The notes under the pieces: model-generated | What the model was told of the DNA's origin: nothing | The model's input: the letters and a program-made list of their open reading frames with translations, nothing else | The model's database searches: none | Source: Asterias rubens | Lineage: Eukaryota; Echinodermata; Asteroidea; Forcipulatida; Asteriidae | Length of the DNA: 64,000 nt | Assembly (NCBI RefSeq): GCF_902459465.1 | Contig: NC_047068.1 | Coordinates: forward strand, 19,863,195-19,927,194 | Direction of reading: 5' to 3' | Shown: piece after piece, positions 47,879 through 63,486 of the stretch | How positions within the stretch are numbered: the stretch's first letter is position 1 | Layout of the letters: every line of letters begins with the position of its first letter | Translations under genes and position numbers: made by a program

Positions 47879-48931
47879 GGAAGAGGTTAAATCAAGGAAG
47901 AGGCTGAGTGAGAAGAATGCAGAGGACTTGAAGCATATGGATAAAAGACGAAGAGACAACCAGGAGCTCCACAGGTAATTACAGTTTGGAGAAATCTTTC
48001 CATAAAGCTTTGTCCATTTTCTTAATTTTAGTCCAATTCCAATCCATCAAGTAATTTATTTATTTGTTTATTTATTTATTCACTTAGGCTTTAAACTTCA
48101 AAACACACAGCAACAATAAGTAGAAATGTATAATTTTTACATTATTAGTAAAATAATTAGAGACATTCAACAAAAAGCAAGCAGAAGCCTATAGGGATTG
48201 CCCAATAGGGAACCAAATCACTATCCAGTTCTTGAATTGGTTTCAACGTTTTGACTAGCTTGCTCTAGTCATCGTCAAGAGACTGACTCCGCGGTAGTGC
48301 AGTTAATTATGATCCTATAAAGCTAAAGTAGTTGTCCCAGCCAATTTTCTTTACCTTCCGCTCGGGTATAGTTACAAAGCAGGACAGTTCTTTTCAGAAC
48401 AAGTTTCCCAAAAATCAGATAATCTACTCTTTGTGGTAGTAGAATAAAGAAAGACAGTTCTCTAAGAACAAACTCTACCTGGCAAGTAGAAACACACATG
48501 GTGTTACCGCAAACCAAATATATATTGATACCTCACCATGCAATGCCTAAATTCTTTTGTACCCTTTTCACTGATGAAAGAGGTTTCTAAAAAAATAATT
48601 GCCTTGTTAGTGATTTCCAATCCATGTTTAGTTTCACCTCACATGTAGGTACTTGTGAAATTTGTGTGTAATTTTTTTTCACAAAAGACTTTGATGGGTT
48701 AAAACACAAGTGCCTTTTTTGTCGTTAAAAAGACAAATAGTTAATTATTTTCTGCAAATTATTTATTATGACCCATCAAAATGAACTAGGCATATCTGAG
48801 CTTTTAAGGAACTGGTGGTTCTCAAATGTAATACTGTAAAAAATTAACTATGCCTAGTGATTTGTCTAATATTTGTCGTTTATTTTAGGTTGCGTAGAGA
48901 ACCCTACAGAAGTACTTTCGACGATCAGTAA
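47879..48931 (+). CDS. Last two exons of an unidentified basic protein gene
   Basis: Exon 47879-47974 lies between GTTTGCAG and GTAATT; exon 48889-48931 follows TATTTTAG and ends TAA. The split codon AG/G joins them in phase. The peptide is EEVKSRKRLSEKNAEDLKHM, then DKRRRDNQELHRLRREPYRS, ending TFDDQ, a charged helical C-terminus. I do not recognise the family. The preceding exon must leave two bases of a codon. Candidates upstream (ATG GAT GAA G at 45272-45281 with GTAAGT; 39299-39361) end in phase 1, so at least one exon is unseen. A GTAAGT at about 48947 could start a 3' UTR intron. Confidence 0.6.
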
Positions 48932-49114
48932 CGTCTAGACAAACAGTAAGTACAGTCTTTCTTATGATTTTTCTCCTGTAGATGATCAGCGTATATTAAT
49001 AGAAACATGAGACTTTAACCAATAGTTCTTTTCCGAACCAACACTACTCATAAAGAGACTCACATGGTGTTATCGCAAAATGTTCTTATAGTTATAATTC
49101 CACCATACAAAGTT

Positions 49115-49640
49115 TCAAATTCTACTAATGGTGGTGGGCATCAAATAGGTGGGGGTGGGGGTGTGACAAGGGGAGGGGGGCCACAATATCAAATGTCCCC
49201 CCCCCCCATCTTTTTGACCACCGTAATCATGAAGCCCAAGTATTGCACTGTGTAAGACCAACCCTGTGTCTCGCCATGGGCATTAATCCTGGGGGCTAAG
49301 GATGACACAATTTTTTACAAGGGTGGGGGACACTATATCAAATGTCCCCCCTCAAAATTGACCAAAGATTGCACCACAGAGCATCTAAAATGCAGAATTT
49401 TCCCGTGCCTATAAACGGGCCTGGACCCTTTGCTAGTTGGCTTCTCACACGAATGCTCAAACATTATGATTGATGCCATTGACGGGACACAGGGTTTGGT
49501 CTTTATACAGTGCAATACTTGAGTTTCAAGATAAAGATGGTCATAGACACAGGAAACATTTGAGTTTGTGCCCTCCACCTGTTTCAAGGGGGGAGGTGCA
49601 ATTTTGTCAACGTTTGAGCATTAGTGTGAGTAGCCAAACA
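49115..49640. mobile_element. Inverted-repeat element, C/G-rich
   Basis: Left arm segment 'aagtattgcactgtgtaaga' (about 49240) pairs with 'ctttatacagtgcaatactt' (about 49501), and 'ccctgtgtctcgccatggg' with 'ccattgacgggacacaggg'. Flanking C/G-runs and 'atatcaaatgtcccccc' repeats lie inside. Ends are not precisely defined. Confidence 0.6.
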
Positions 49641-49659
49641 GCATAGGCTCCAGGCCTGC

Positions 49660-49905
49660 TTAAAGGCAGTGGACACTATTGGTAGTGACTTAAAATAATT
49701 ATCAGCATAAAACCTCACTTGGTAACGTGCAATGGGGAGAGGTTGATAGTATCAAACATTGTGAGAAACGGCTCCCTCTGAAGTGACGTAGTTTCCGAGA
49801 AAGAAGTAATTTTTCACGAGTTTCGTTTCAAGATCTCAGATTTAGAATTTAAGGTCTCGAAATCAAGCATCTGAAAGCACACTACTCCGTGTAACATTAA
49901 TTTTG
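49660..49905 (+). mobile_element. MITE family A, copy 9 (3' truncated)
   Basis: Left TTAA, left terminal repeat and a decayed central hairpin; homology ends at 'actactccgtgtaac'. Confidence 0.75.
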
Positions 49906-50126
49906 TGCATTAATAGGTGCTAACCCCTAAATGAATTAGCACCGTGGACTTGTTATTGCCTTTATCAAATTAGGTGACAGGATGCCATGCACAAAGCAAA
50001 CCCTTTCCATATAAGGGAATGAATACAACAACAAATTTAAAAAAATTATATGATGTTATATGGGATAGTAGGGTTTGTATAAAAAGCAAAACTTATAACA
50101 AGGAATAAAGTTATCTTACTGTTATA

Positions 50127-50490
50127 AAGGCACTGTACACATTTGGTAATTACTCAAAATATATTAGCATAAAACATTACTTGGTAACGAGCAACGGAGA
50201 GCTGTTGATAGTATAAAACATTGTTAGAAACGACTCCCGCTAAGGTTTCGTAGTTTTTGAGAAAGAGATAATTTCTCACTAAAATAATATATAACAAAAT
50301 CTGGCCAGAAGCACACTATTTTATACAACAAGGGTGTTTTTTTCTTTTATCAGTTTCTTCCAACTGCAATGAACAGTTGAGTCCAAATTTCCACAGGCTT
50401 GTTTCTTTAATGCATATGTTGGGATACACGGAGTAAGAATATTGTTTTTTTGACAATTCTTACTACCAAACATGTTCAGTGCCTTTAATG
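50127..50490 (+). mobile_element. MITE family A, copy 10 (old)
   Basis: Diverged but full-span: starts 'aaaggcactgtacacatttg' and ends 'tcagtgcctttaat'. The central hairpin is lost. Confidence 0.65.
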
Positions 50491-50576
50491 TTTTGTTTCG
50501 TTTTATTTTAAGATGTGTACTGTCTGTGATTGTATTAACAAACCATGCATGTACTTGTACAATTGCATTAACATCA

Positions 50577-50760
50577 GTGCCCAATTTCATAAAGCAATTT
50601 TTGACAAGCACAGACACATTTCTGCTTACCAGACTATACTAGCCAGTAACCCTGTCACATGGTCCATCTTTTACTTGTATCCTGCTTAAATTTGCTCAGT
50701 AGACAAGGAAATGTTAAGCAAAATTTTCTGTTTAAGCAGCTACATGAAATTGGCCTGCAA
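50577..50760. mobile_element. Repeat family G, palindromic copy
   Basis: Starts 'gtgcccaatttcataaagca' and ends 'gcagctacatgaaattggcc', like 15505-15690. Confidence 0.65.
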
Positions 50761-51186
50761 TGCATTATCAGTATCGGTATTCTTCAGCATTATTGTTTTT
50801 ATTTATTTATTTATTGATTTTTTGCATTTATTTGTTTCCTGAACTTGTTTATAGTTTTACAATTGGTGTTTGTATGCTATCCATGCCGGGGGAGGTTTAT
50901 AAAATGTTATTGCTGTTTCAGACTATCTGTAGAGTATTGAGCTTAAAGCTTTTAGTATCTTATTATGTCAGCTTATGTTGTATGCTATGTTTAATAAAAA
51001 GTACCACTTGGTGATCTTTAAATGAAAAACCAGAATAGAACCATAGTTTCATTCTGCAATCCACCATTCGTTACATTGTATAAAGTACTAAAATATCTAG
51101 TACAAAGCCTTTATATGGAACAAATTGATTGTACTTTCAATAGCGAGTTTGGATGAGGTAGTCACTTGCAAAAATAGGTTGACCCC

Positions 51187-51500
51187 AAAGGCACTGGACA
51201 CTATTGGTAATCACTGTTAGCACAGAAACTTCTTGTTAACGGAGAGCTGTTAATAGTTTAAAACATTGTGAGAAATGGCTCCCTCTGAAGTAACAAGAAA
51301 GAAGTAATGTCCCACTAAAATATGGGCAAACAAATTATTTCGGGACTCACAATTTGATTTTAATATCTCAAAATCAAGCATCTGAAAGCACAAGAGTTCG
51401 TGTAACAGCAGTGATTTTTCTTTAATTATGTTGCTACTTCGACGACCAATTCAGTTCAAATTTTCACAATAATCAAAGATGTCCAGTTTCTTTAAGGGGT
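51187..51500 (+). mobile_element. MITE family A, copy 11 (old)
   Basis: Starts 'aaaggcactggacactattg'; hairpin decayed; the right end fades at 'gtccagtttctttaa'. Confidence 0.65.
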
Positions 51501-52106
51501 CCAATATCACTTAAATTTACACATAATATCTTGATATTCACTCTTCACAACAAACCAAGCAACTATAACAAAGTTCCACAATTTGTTTGCACTTTTGGTG
51601 AAAGTTCCACATTTATTTTTTGTTATTAAAACAAATTAGTAGGCCCCATCCTATTTTACTCAAACGAGATTTTGCATTTGGCGTCAATGGGTAAAATGGC
51701 AATTGGATAAGAAGTTGGACTTGGAAAGTTTCCCGCGCTTTTTTGTCCTTGTGTGTCTTTTTGTTATCTAAACTAAATTAAGGAAACAATGAGTGATGGT
51801 TCTAAAGAATCCATCCCTTTCTTTTACGTAACACTAAAGTTTTAACTAACTATGTTGTAGTATACCATCGGCTTATTGAAACTTATAAATATATTATATT
51901 AATTTTACCATTTACCAATATTTTATGTTGGAGTTTTATTTAAATAAAGAAACAAGAATATTTAAATCAGCCACAATGTTGTGTATTGCTTGTTTTGTAT
52001 TTCCTCATACCTCAGGAGACTTTATAGTTCTGAAAAAGAATCTTGCCTTTAGGAACTTCCTGGGGTAGAAAATCGGCCGTGTGACTTTCTCTTGGATCAA
52101 GGGGAC

Positions 52107-52460
52107 ATTAAGGGCAGTGGACACTATTGGTAATTACTCAAAATAATGATTAGCATAAAACCCTTCTTGGTGACGAGTAATGGGGAGAGGTGGCTGGTAT
52201 GAAACATTGTGAGAAACGGCTCCCTCTGAAGTGCCATAGTTTTTGAGAAAGAAGTAGTTTTCCACGAATTTGGAGACCTCAGATTTAGAACTTGAGGGCA
52301 TGAAATCAACCATCTAAACACACACAACTTCGTGTGACAAGGGTGCTTTTTTTCTTTCATTATTATTTCGCAAGTTCGATGACCGATGAGCTCAAATGTT
52401 CACAGGTTTTTATTTTCTGCATATGTTGAGATACACCAACTGTGAAGGCTAGTCTTTGGC
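52107..52460 (+). mobile_element. MITE family A, copy 12 (3' truncated)
   Basis: Left end 'ttaagggcagtggacactat'. Homology continues to 'gaaggctagtctttggcaaa', where the right terminal repeat is missing. Confidence 0.75.
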
Positions 52461-52699
52461 AAAACTGCCGCGGAGGTAACTTTCTAAAGTAATTCAATCT
52501 GATAAAACGAATCAGACAGTTTTACCTTTTTTAAAGTATTTATATTCACTTGATAGTATATTATTGTGTGAATTCATACCAAGTTTCATTTATTCGAGGA
52601 GCAAGTTTTGTTTTTGAGGTTTGACGGAACAGGGCTCTGACAATATGTTTGGGGGGATGATGTTTTGGGTGGCGAGGGGGGGGGGGGGGAGGTCGAAAA

Positions 52700-56927
<4,228 letters not shown>

Positions 56928-57119
56928 TTTAAAATAGCCCCCTCAACGTCAACACATTGTTGTTCACCTCTTGTAAACGTCCCGCCCAGCCGCATCGTCT
57001 TGCACCTAGACTACATTTTTCAGAACATGTGAGAAAAATACGAGCTTGGTGTGTGTGTGTCAAAGGTTTTCTATTTACAGGCTAGGTGGCGATCTTCGCG
57101 CCACAGTTTTGAGAATACC
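56928..57119. promoter_or_regulatory. Divergent promoter region of KRR1 and the membrane-protein gene
   Basis: Start codons of the two genes are 192 bp apart on opposite strands. The interval has moderate GC content ('gtcccgcccagccgcatcg') and no TATA box that I can see. Sharing of a promoter is inferred from the distance. Confidence 0.55.
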
Positions 57120-58970
57120 ATGGATGACCGAGTTATTAAATGGTGCTTGAAGCTTTGCATGGTGTGGAGAATATTGAGAGAAACTATAAGTGTAGGTATG
57201 AACAGTAAACTTGTGGGAACAATCATGATTACAACCGAGTTATTGTTCGTCTATATGCTGCTGTGTGTGTTTCTTATTACAAAGAGACCACTTATGTCGA
57301 CGACCAATTTAGTGCAGTCGCCATGTGAGCTGGTAAGGAGTCTAAGGACGCCGGTAACTGATGACGCAGTTCCAAAATGCACCAAGAAAGGGTAATTTTT
57401 AATTTTTGTTATTACTTGGGCTATCAGTGCTCCCCACTGCATCATAAACTGATAAAGAGCTATGACTAGAAATGTTCTTCCTCCATGGTCTCCTTTGATA
57501 GAAAACTTGACTTTTTTATGACCAGTTTGCATTTTGGTGGAAGACAGCACCATTTTGTTAAAATAGGAGACACAAATTGAAAGCATTGTGAATAACCTAG
57601 CCCAGGTTGGACTCCTCCGTTGCAGGCAACGCGACGGAGTTCAGGGTATAAAGGTCCCGTACCATTGCGAAAAAATTTCAAAAATCTTTTAAAAACATTT
57701 TTACTTAAAGCCATTGGACACTTTCGGTAAACAGTATTGTCCAAGGCCCACACTTCGTGTATCACAACTTATATATTATAAAGTAACAAACCTGTGAAAA
57801 TTTAGGCTCAATTGGTCATTGGAGTCGGGAGAAGATAACGGGAAAACCCACCCTTGTTTCCGCACGTTTTGCCGTGTCATGACATGGGTTTTAAAATAAA
57901 TCCGTAATTCTCAATATCGAGAATTGATATTGTTACAATGTTTTCTCAAAAAGTAAAGCATTTCACGGAATAATATTTCAAGAGAAGTCTTTCACATTAC
58001 CTTCTGTAAAGTTATTTGTAAATCTGTGAACTTTTATTTTTTTTCTGTACCGAAAGTGTCTAATGGCTTTAACTCAGAAAGCTGATCTTTTACTCACATG
58101 CTCCTTGTAGTCGGAAATCCAAGCCCGCATTGTTAAACATTTTTGAAATTTCTTCTTTGGTGTTAAGTTTTTGAGAAAAGAAAATTTAAATTTGACATTT
58201 TCAATACGCATGTCGAGAATGGACTTGCTTGTAAACACTTTCTTGCATTGATCACTACCGCCCTCTCGTGGCGGCTGGAGATGTGACAGTCTTTTTTTAA
58301 TTTGCGCAAGCTGCAATTTTGTTACGGCGCAACTTAAAAATGTACTAAGGGACACTAAGAATAAATGATTGGAATTCCAACTTCTCGATTCAGTTAAAAA
58401 ATAATGAAAACTAATTTGTGTTCACATTGTAAAGAACCTTTATACCCAGGACGTCAGTGCAGTGGCATTGACTGACGTCCTACCAGGGCTATGAATAACC
58501 TTGCAAATGTATCTGATTTTCAACAAAAGAAATCATGAAAACAAATGTTACCTTAACATTAAATAAGTACTTAAAAAAAGACTTGTCCAGCTTTTATTTT
58601 CATAACTCTTGGTTTTATGTGGAAATTATCACATAACAGAAAATAGGAATAAACTATAAATAATGGTAAACTTGCGGGAACATGTCTCCATGATGGTGTA
58701 ATTGTAAAAATAACCACATCTGGCCCATTCAATGTAAGTTCTCACTTCTCCTACTTTTTTTGCAGATGTGGTCGAACTACCAAGATGCTTGCTTGTTTGA
58801 TGGGAAATCAAGCATTATCATTTTTTGTGTCGGATCTGCACTCAAGAAGAAGATTGGAATCAGGTCAGGAAGAATGTATCAAGAAACTACCATTTCTATG
58901 TATGTTATCACATTATACCTATTGGCTGGGGTGCATGCTGGCCTGGTTAGGGATCGTGTTTGATCCCTAG
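57120..58970 (+). CDS. Small membrane protein, unidentified, two exons
   Basis: Exon 1 is 57120-57391 (donor GTAATT) and exon 2 is 58766-58970 (acceptor TTTTTGCAG, stop TAG), joining GG/A as Gly in phase for 158 residues. The start at 57120 follows 'gaatacc'; an in-frame ATG at 57051 would add 23 residues. A hydrophobic stretch at residues 31-54 (LVGTIMITTELLFVYMLLCV) and another near the C-terminus (YTYWLGCMLAWLGIVF) suggest two membrane spans. The loop between them holds several Cys (CTKKGCGRTTKMLAC). The C-terminal AWLG faintly recalls the PIGF family of GPI-anchor synthesis; this is too weak to name it. An alternative donor (GTTAGG at 58946) could extend the gene rightward past the satellite. 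The intron holds MITE family B copy 2. Confidence 0.6.
57705..58072 (+). mobile_element. MITE family B, copy 2
   Basis: TTAA at both ends; AAGCCATTGGACACTTTCGG and complement as terminal repeats. Very similar to 2173-2547, including 'aaggcccacacttcgtgta'. Confidence 0.85.
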
Positions 58971-59033
58971 CTAAGCCAGCACGCATCTGATTCAACAGTT
59001 ATTGCAAAAGGGTCTATAGTGTTAAAATTGTGT

Positions 59034-59183
59034 TAACTCCTAACTCCTTACTCCTAACTCCAAACTATTATCTCCTTACTATTAACCCCTAACTATTAAC
59101 CCCTAACTATTAACCCCTAACTATTAACCCCTAACTATTAACCCCTAACTATTAACCCCTAACTATTAACCCCTAACTATTAA
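59034..59183 (+). repeat. Heptamer array, telomere-like variants
   Basis: 7-bp units in sequence: CTCCTAA, CTCCTTA, CTCCAAA, then about eight 14-bp pairs CCCCTAACTATTAA. CCCCTAA resembles the metazoan telomere repeat CCCTAA with one extra C, but the pair structure is not telomeric. Confidence 0.85.
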
Positions 59184-59548
59184 CCCGCAACTCGCAACTC
59201 GCAACTCGCAACTCGCAACTCGCAACTCGCAACTCGCAACTCGCAACTCGCAACTCGCAACTCGCAACTCGCAACTCGCAACTCGCAACTCGCAACTCGC
59301 AACTCGCAACTCGCAACTCGCAACTCGCAACTCGCAACTCGCAACTCGCAACTCGCAACTCGCAACTCGCAACTCGCAACACGCAACTCGCAACTCGCAA
59401 CTCGCAACTCGCAACTCGCAACTCGCAACTCGCAACTCGCAACTCGCAACTCGCAACTCGCAACTCGCAACTCGCAACTCGCAACTCGCAACTCGCAACT
59501 CGCAACTCGCAACTCGCAACTCGCAACTCGCAACTCGCAACTCGCAAC
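59184..59548 (+). repeat. CTCGCAA heptamer array
   Basis: About 52 nearly identical 7-bp units, with one variant near 59379 (cgcaacacgcaact). All three frames of the minus strand are open and spell a 7-residue peptide repeat; this is a by-product of the period, not a gene. Confidence 0.95.
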
Positions 59549-59758
59549 AAGGGTGCCTGCCTAAAGGACATCATTCCATGTGATTGAAGCGCACCAAACA
59601 TAGGTAAATTTCCAAATTCTGATCATAGTTAATCAAAAGGGCTCAAGTACAGACCCACATAGAGACATGCAGTGTTACACTGGTTGATTTGACTCGATTG
59701 GTTTATATTTCAGGAGTCTGCAGTTCTGCTGGGGATGTGGTGCTACCTGCTGCTGACA
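59549..59758 (+). repeat. Non-repetitive spacer and first copy of the conserved 80-bp segment
   Basis: From 59678 the segment 'actggttgatttgactcgat', then 'tttatatttcaggagtctgc' and 'ggatgtggtgctacctgctg' appears, found again at 60035, 63487 and 63943. Confidence 0.8.
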
Positions 59759-60036
59759 GAGGGTGCCTGACTACAAGCCACATCCCAGAGGGTGCCTGAC
59801 TACAAGCCACATCCCAGATCTCCAACTCCCAACTCTCAAAAGTAGAGACCTCCAACTCCCAACTCTCAAAAGTAGAGACCTCCAACTCCCAACTCTCAAA
59901 AGTAGAGACCTCCAACTCCCAACTCTCAAAAGTAGAGACCTCCAACTCCCAACTCTCAAAAGTAGAGACCTCCAACTCCCAACTCTCAAAAGTAGAGACC
60001 TCCAACTCCCAACCTCCAACTCCAAACCTCCAACTC
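59759..60036 (+). repeat. 29-bp and 30-bp minisatellite block 1
   Basis: Two 29-bp units (gggtgcctgactacaagcc...) followed by six 30-bp units that start 'ctccaactcccaactctcaa' and end 'aagtagagac', then short CTCCAAC-type units. Confidence 0.9.
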
Positions 60037-60460
60037 ACTGGTTGATTTGACTCGATTGGTTTATATTTCAGGAGTCTGCAGTTCTGCTGGGGATGTGGTG
60101 CTACCTGCTGCTGACAACATCCCAGAGGGTGTCTGGCTACGAGCTACATCCCAGAGGACTGCCTGACTACAAGCCCCATCCCAGAGGGTGCCTGACTACA
60201 AGCCCCATCCCAGAGGGTGCCTGACTACAAGCCACATCCCAGAGGGTGCCTGACTACAAGCCACATCCCAGATCTCCAACTCCCAACTCTCAAAAGTAGA
60301 GACCTCCAACTCCCAACTCTCAAAAGTAGAGACCTCCAACTCCCAACTCTCAAAAGTAGAGACCTCCAACTCCCAACTCTCAAAAGTAGAGACCTCCAAC
60401 TCCCAACTCTCAAAAGTAGAGACCTCCAACTCCCAACTCTCAAAAGTAGAGACCTCCAAC
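60037..60460 (+). repeat. Higher-order unit 2: conserved segment, 29-mers, 30-mers
   Basis: Same order as the previous block with an extra stretch (60115-60190) carrying 'gggtgtctggctacgagcta'. It ends with six 30-bp units. Confidence 0.9.
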
Positions 60461-63097
60461 TCCCAACCTCCAACTCGCAACCTCCAACTCCCAACCTCCA
60501 ACTCCCAACCTCCAACTCCAAACCTCCAACTCCCAACCTCCAACTCCAAACCTCCAACTCCAAACCTCCAACGCCCAACCTCCAACTCCCAACCTCCAAC
60601 TCTCAACCTCCAACTCTCAACCTCCAACTCCCAACTCTCAAAAGTAGAGACCTCCAACTCCCAACTCTCCAACTCCCAACTGTCCAACCTCTCCAACCTC
60701 TCCAACCTCTCCAACCTCTCCAACCTCTCCAACCTCTCCAACCTCTCCAACCCCTCCAACCCCTCCAACCCCTCCAACCCCTCCAACCCCTCCAACCCCT
60801 CCAACCCCTCCAACCCCTCCAACCCCTCCAACCCCTCCAACCCCTCCAACCCCTCCAACCCCTCCAACCCCTCCAACCCCTCCAACCCCTCCAACCCCTC
60901 CAACCCCTCCAACCCCTCCAACCCCTCCAACCCCTCCAACCCCTCCAACCCCTCCAACCCCTCCAACCCCTCCAACCCCTCCAACCCCTCCAACCCCTCC
61001 AACCCCTCCAACCCCTCCAACCCCTCCAACCCCTCCAACCTCTCCAACCTCTCCAACCTCTCCAACTCTCCAACTCTCCAACTCTCCAACTCTCCAACTC
61101 TCCAACTCTCCAACTCTCCAACTCTCCAACTCTCCAACTCTCCAACTCTCCAACTCTCCAACTCTCCAACTCTCCAACCTCTCCAACCTCTCCAACCTCT
61201 CCAACCTCTCCAGCCTCTCCAGCCTCTCCAGCTCTCCAGCTCTCCAGCTCTCCAGCTCTCCAGCTCTCCAGCTCTCCAGCTCTCCAGCTCTCCAGCTCTC
61301 CAGCTCTCCAGCTCTCCAGCTCTCCAGCTCTCCAGCTCTCCAGCTCTCCAGCTCTCCAAGTCTCCAAGTCTCCAAGTCTCCAAGTCCCCAAGTCCCCAAG
61401 TCCCCAAGTCCCCAAGTCCCCAAGTCCCCAAGTCCCCAAGTCCCCAAGTCCCCAAGTCCCCAAGTCCCCAAGTCCCCAAGTCCCCAAGTCCCCAAGTCCC
61501 CAAGTCCCCAAGTCCCCAAGTCCCCAAGTCCCCAAGTCTCCAAGTCTCCAACCCTCGACTCGCAACCCTCGACTCGCAACCCTCGACTCGCAACCCTCGA
61601 CTCGCAACCCTCGACTCGCAACCCTCGACTCGCAACCCTCGACTCGCAACCCTCGACTCGCAACCCTCGACTCGCAACCCTCGACTCGCAACCCTCGATT
61701 CGCAACCCTCGATTCGCAACCCTCGATTCGCAACCCTCGACTCGCAACCCTCGACTCGCAACCCTCGACTCGCCAGCCCCGACTCGCGACCCCCGACTCT
61801 CGACCCCCGACTCTCTCCAAGTCTCCAAGTCTCCAGGTCTCCAGGTCTCCAGGTCTTCAACTCTCCAGGTCTCCAGGTCTCCAGGTCTCCAGCTCTCCAG
61901 CTCTCCAGCTCTCCAGCTCTCCAGCTCTCCAGCTCTCCAGCTCTCCAGCTCTCCAGCTCTCCAGCTCTCCAGCTCTCCAGCTCTCCAGCTCTCCAGCTCT
62001 CCAGCTCTCCAGCTCTCCAGCTCTCCAGCTCTCCAGCTCTCCAGCTCTCCAGCTCTCCAGCTCTCCAGCTCTCCAGCTCTCCAGCTCTCCAGCTCTCCAG
62101 CTCTCCAGCTCTCCAGCTCTCCAGCTCTCCAGCTCTCCAGCTCTCCAGCTCTCCAGCTCTCCAGCTCTCCAACTCTCCAACTCTCCAACTCTCCCAACTC
62201 TTCCAACTCTTCCAACTCTTCCAACTCTCCAACTCTCCAACTCTCCAACTCTCCAACTCTCCAACTCTCCAACTCTCCAACTCTCCAACTCTCCAACTCT
62301 CCAACTCTCCAACTCTCCAACTCTCCAACTCTCCAACTCTCCAACTCTCCAACTCTCCAACTCTCCAACTCTCCAACTCTCCAACTCTCCAACTCTCCAA
62401 CTCTCCAACTCTCCAACTCTCCAACTCTCCAACTCTCCAACTCTCCAACTCTCCAACTCTCCAACTCTCCAACTCTCCAACTCTCCAACTCTCCAACTCT
62501 CCAACTCTCCAACTCTCCAACTCTCCTACTCTCCAACTCTCCAACTCTCCAACTCTCCAACTCTCCAACTCTCCAACTCTCCAACCCCTCCAACCCCTCC
62601 AACCCCTCCAACCCCTCCAACCCCTCCAACCCCTCCAACCCCTCCAACCCCTCCAACCCTCCAACCCTCCAACCCTCCAACCCTCCAACCCTCCAACCCT
62701 CCAACCCTCCAACCCTCCAACCCTCCAACCCTCCAACCCTCCAACCCTCCAACTCTCCAACTCTCCAACTCTCCAACTCTCCAACTCTCCAACTCTCCAA
62801 CTCTCCAACTCTCCAACTCTCCAACTCTCCAACTCTCCAACCTCTCCAACCTCTCCAACCTCTCCAACCTCTCCAACCTCTCCAACCTCTCCAACCTCTC
62901 CAACCTCTCCAACCTCTCCAACCTCTCCAACCTCTCCAACCTCTCCAACCTCTCCAACCTCTCCAACCTCTCCAACCTCTCCAACCTCTCCAACCTCTCC
63001 AACCTCTCCAACCTCTCCAACCTCTCCAACCTCTCCAACCTCTCCAACCTCTCCAACCTCTCCAACCTCTCCAACCTCTCCAACCTCTCCAACCTCT
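60461..63097 (+). repeat. Compound simple satellite of 7/8/9/14-bp units
   Basis: Blocks in order: mixed CTCCAACTCCCAAC units to 60685; 9-bp CCAACCTCT/CCAACCCCT to 61060; 8-bp CCAACTCT to 61173; a short 9-bp block; 8-bp CCAGCTCT to 61355; 8-bp CCAAGTCC to 61545; 14-bp units with CAACCCTCGACTCG to about 61800; CCAGGTCT; CCAGCTCT to 62167; CCAACTCT to 62585; 9-bp CCAACCCCT to 62655; 8-bp CCAACCCT to 62750; CCAACTCT to 62838; 9-bp CCAACCTCT to 63097. The plus strand is almost free of G in many blocks. Long open frames of 800-960 codons on both strands arise only from the absence of stop triplets. Confidence 0.95.
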
Positions 63098-63486
63098 CCT
63101 GACTACAAGCCCCATCCCAGAGGGTGCCTGACTACAAGCCACATCCCAGAGGGTGCCTGACTACAAGCCACATCCCAGATCTCCAACTCCCAACTCTCAA
63201 AAGTAGAGACCTCCAACTCCCAACTCTCAAAAGTAGAGACCTCCAACTCCCAACTCTCAAAAGTAGAGACCTCCAACTCCCAACTCTCAAAAGTAGAGAC
63301 CTCCAACTCCCAACTCTCAAAAGTAGAGACCTCCAACTCCCAACTCTCAAAAGTAGAGACCTCCAACTCCCAACTCTCAAAAGTAGAGACCTCCAACTCC
63401 CAACTCTCAAAAGTAGAGACCTCCAACTCCCAACTCTCAAAAGTAGAGACCTCCAACTCCCAACCTCCAACTCCAAACCTCCAACT
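63098..63486 (+). repeat. 29-bp and 30-bp minisatellite block 3
   Basis: 29-bp units at 63098-63178, then nine 30-bp units to 63450 and a CTCCAAC tail. Same order as blocks 1 and 2. Confidence 0.9.

Noticed and set aside
59166-59601. Three overlapping ORFs spelling a 7-residue repeat (RVASCEL)
   Set aside because: A 7-bp unit gives the same peptide in all three frames of one strand, so this is a property of the period and not evidence of a gene.
60196-63142. Open reading frames of 400-960 codons on both strands in the satellite
   Set aside because: They translate simple repeats (for example LESWRVGE or LQPLQP) in several frames and on both strands at once. The openness follows from the lack of stop triplets in the repeat units.
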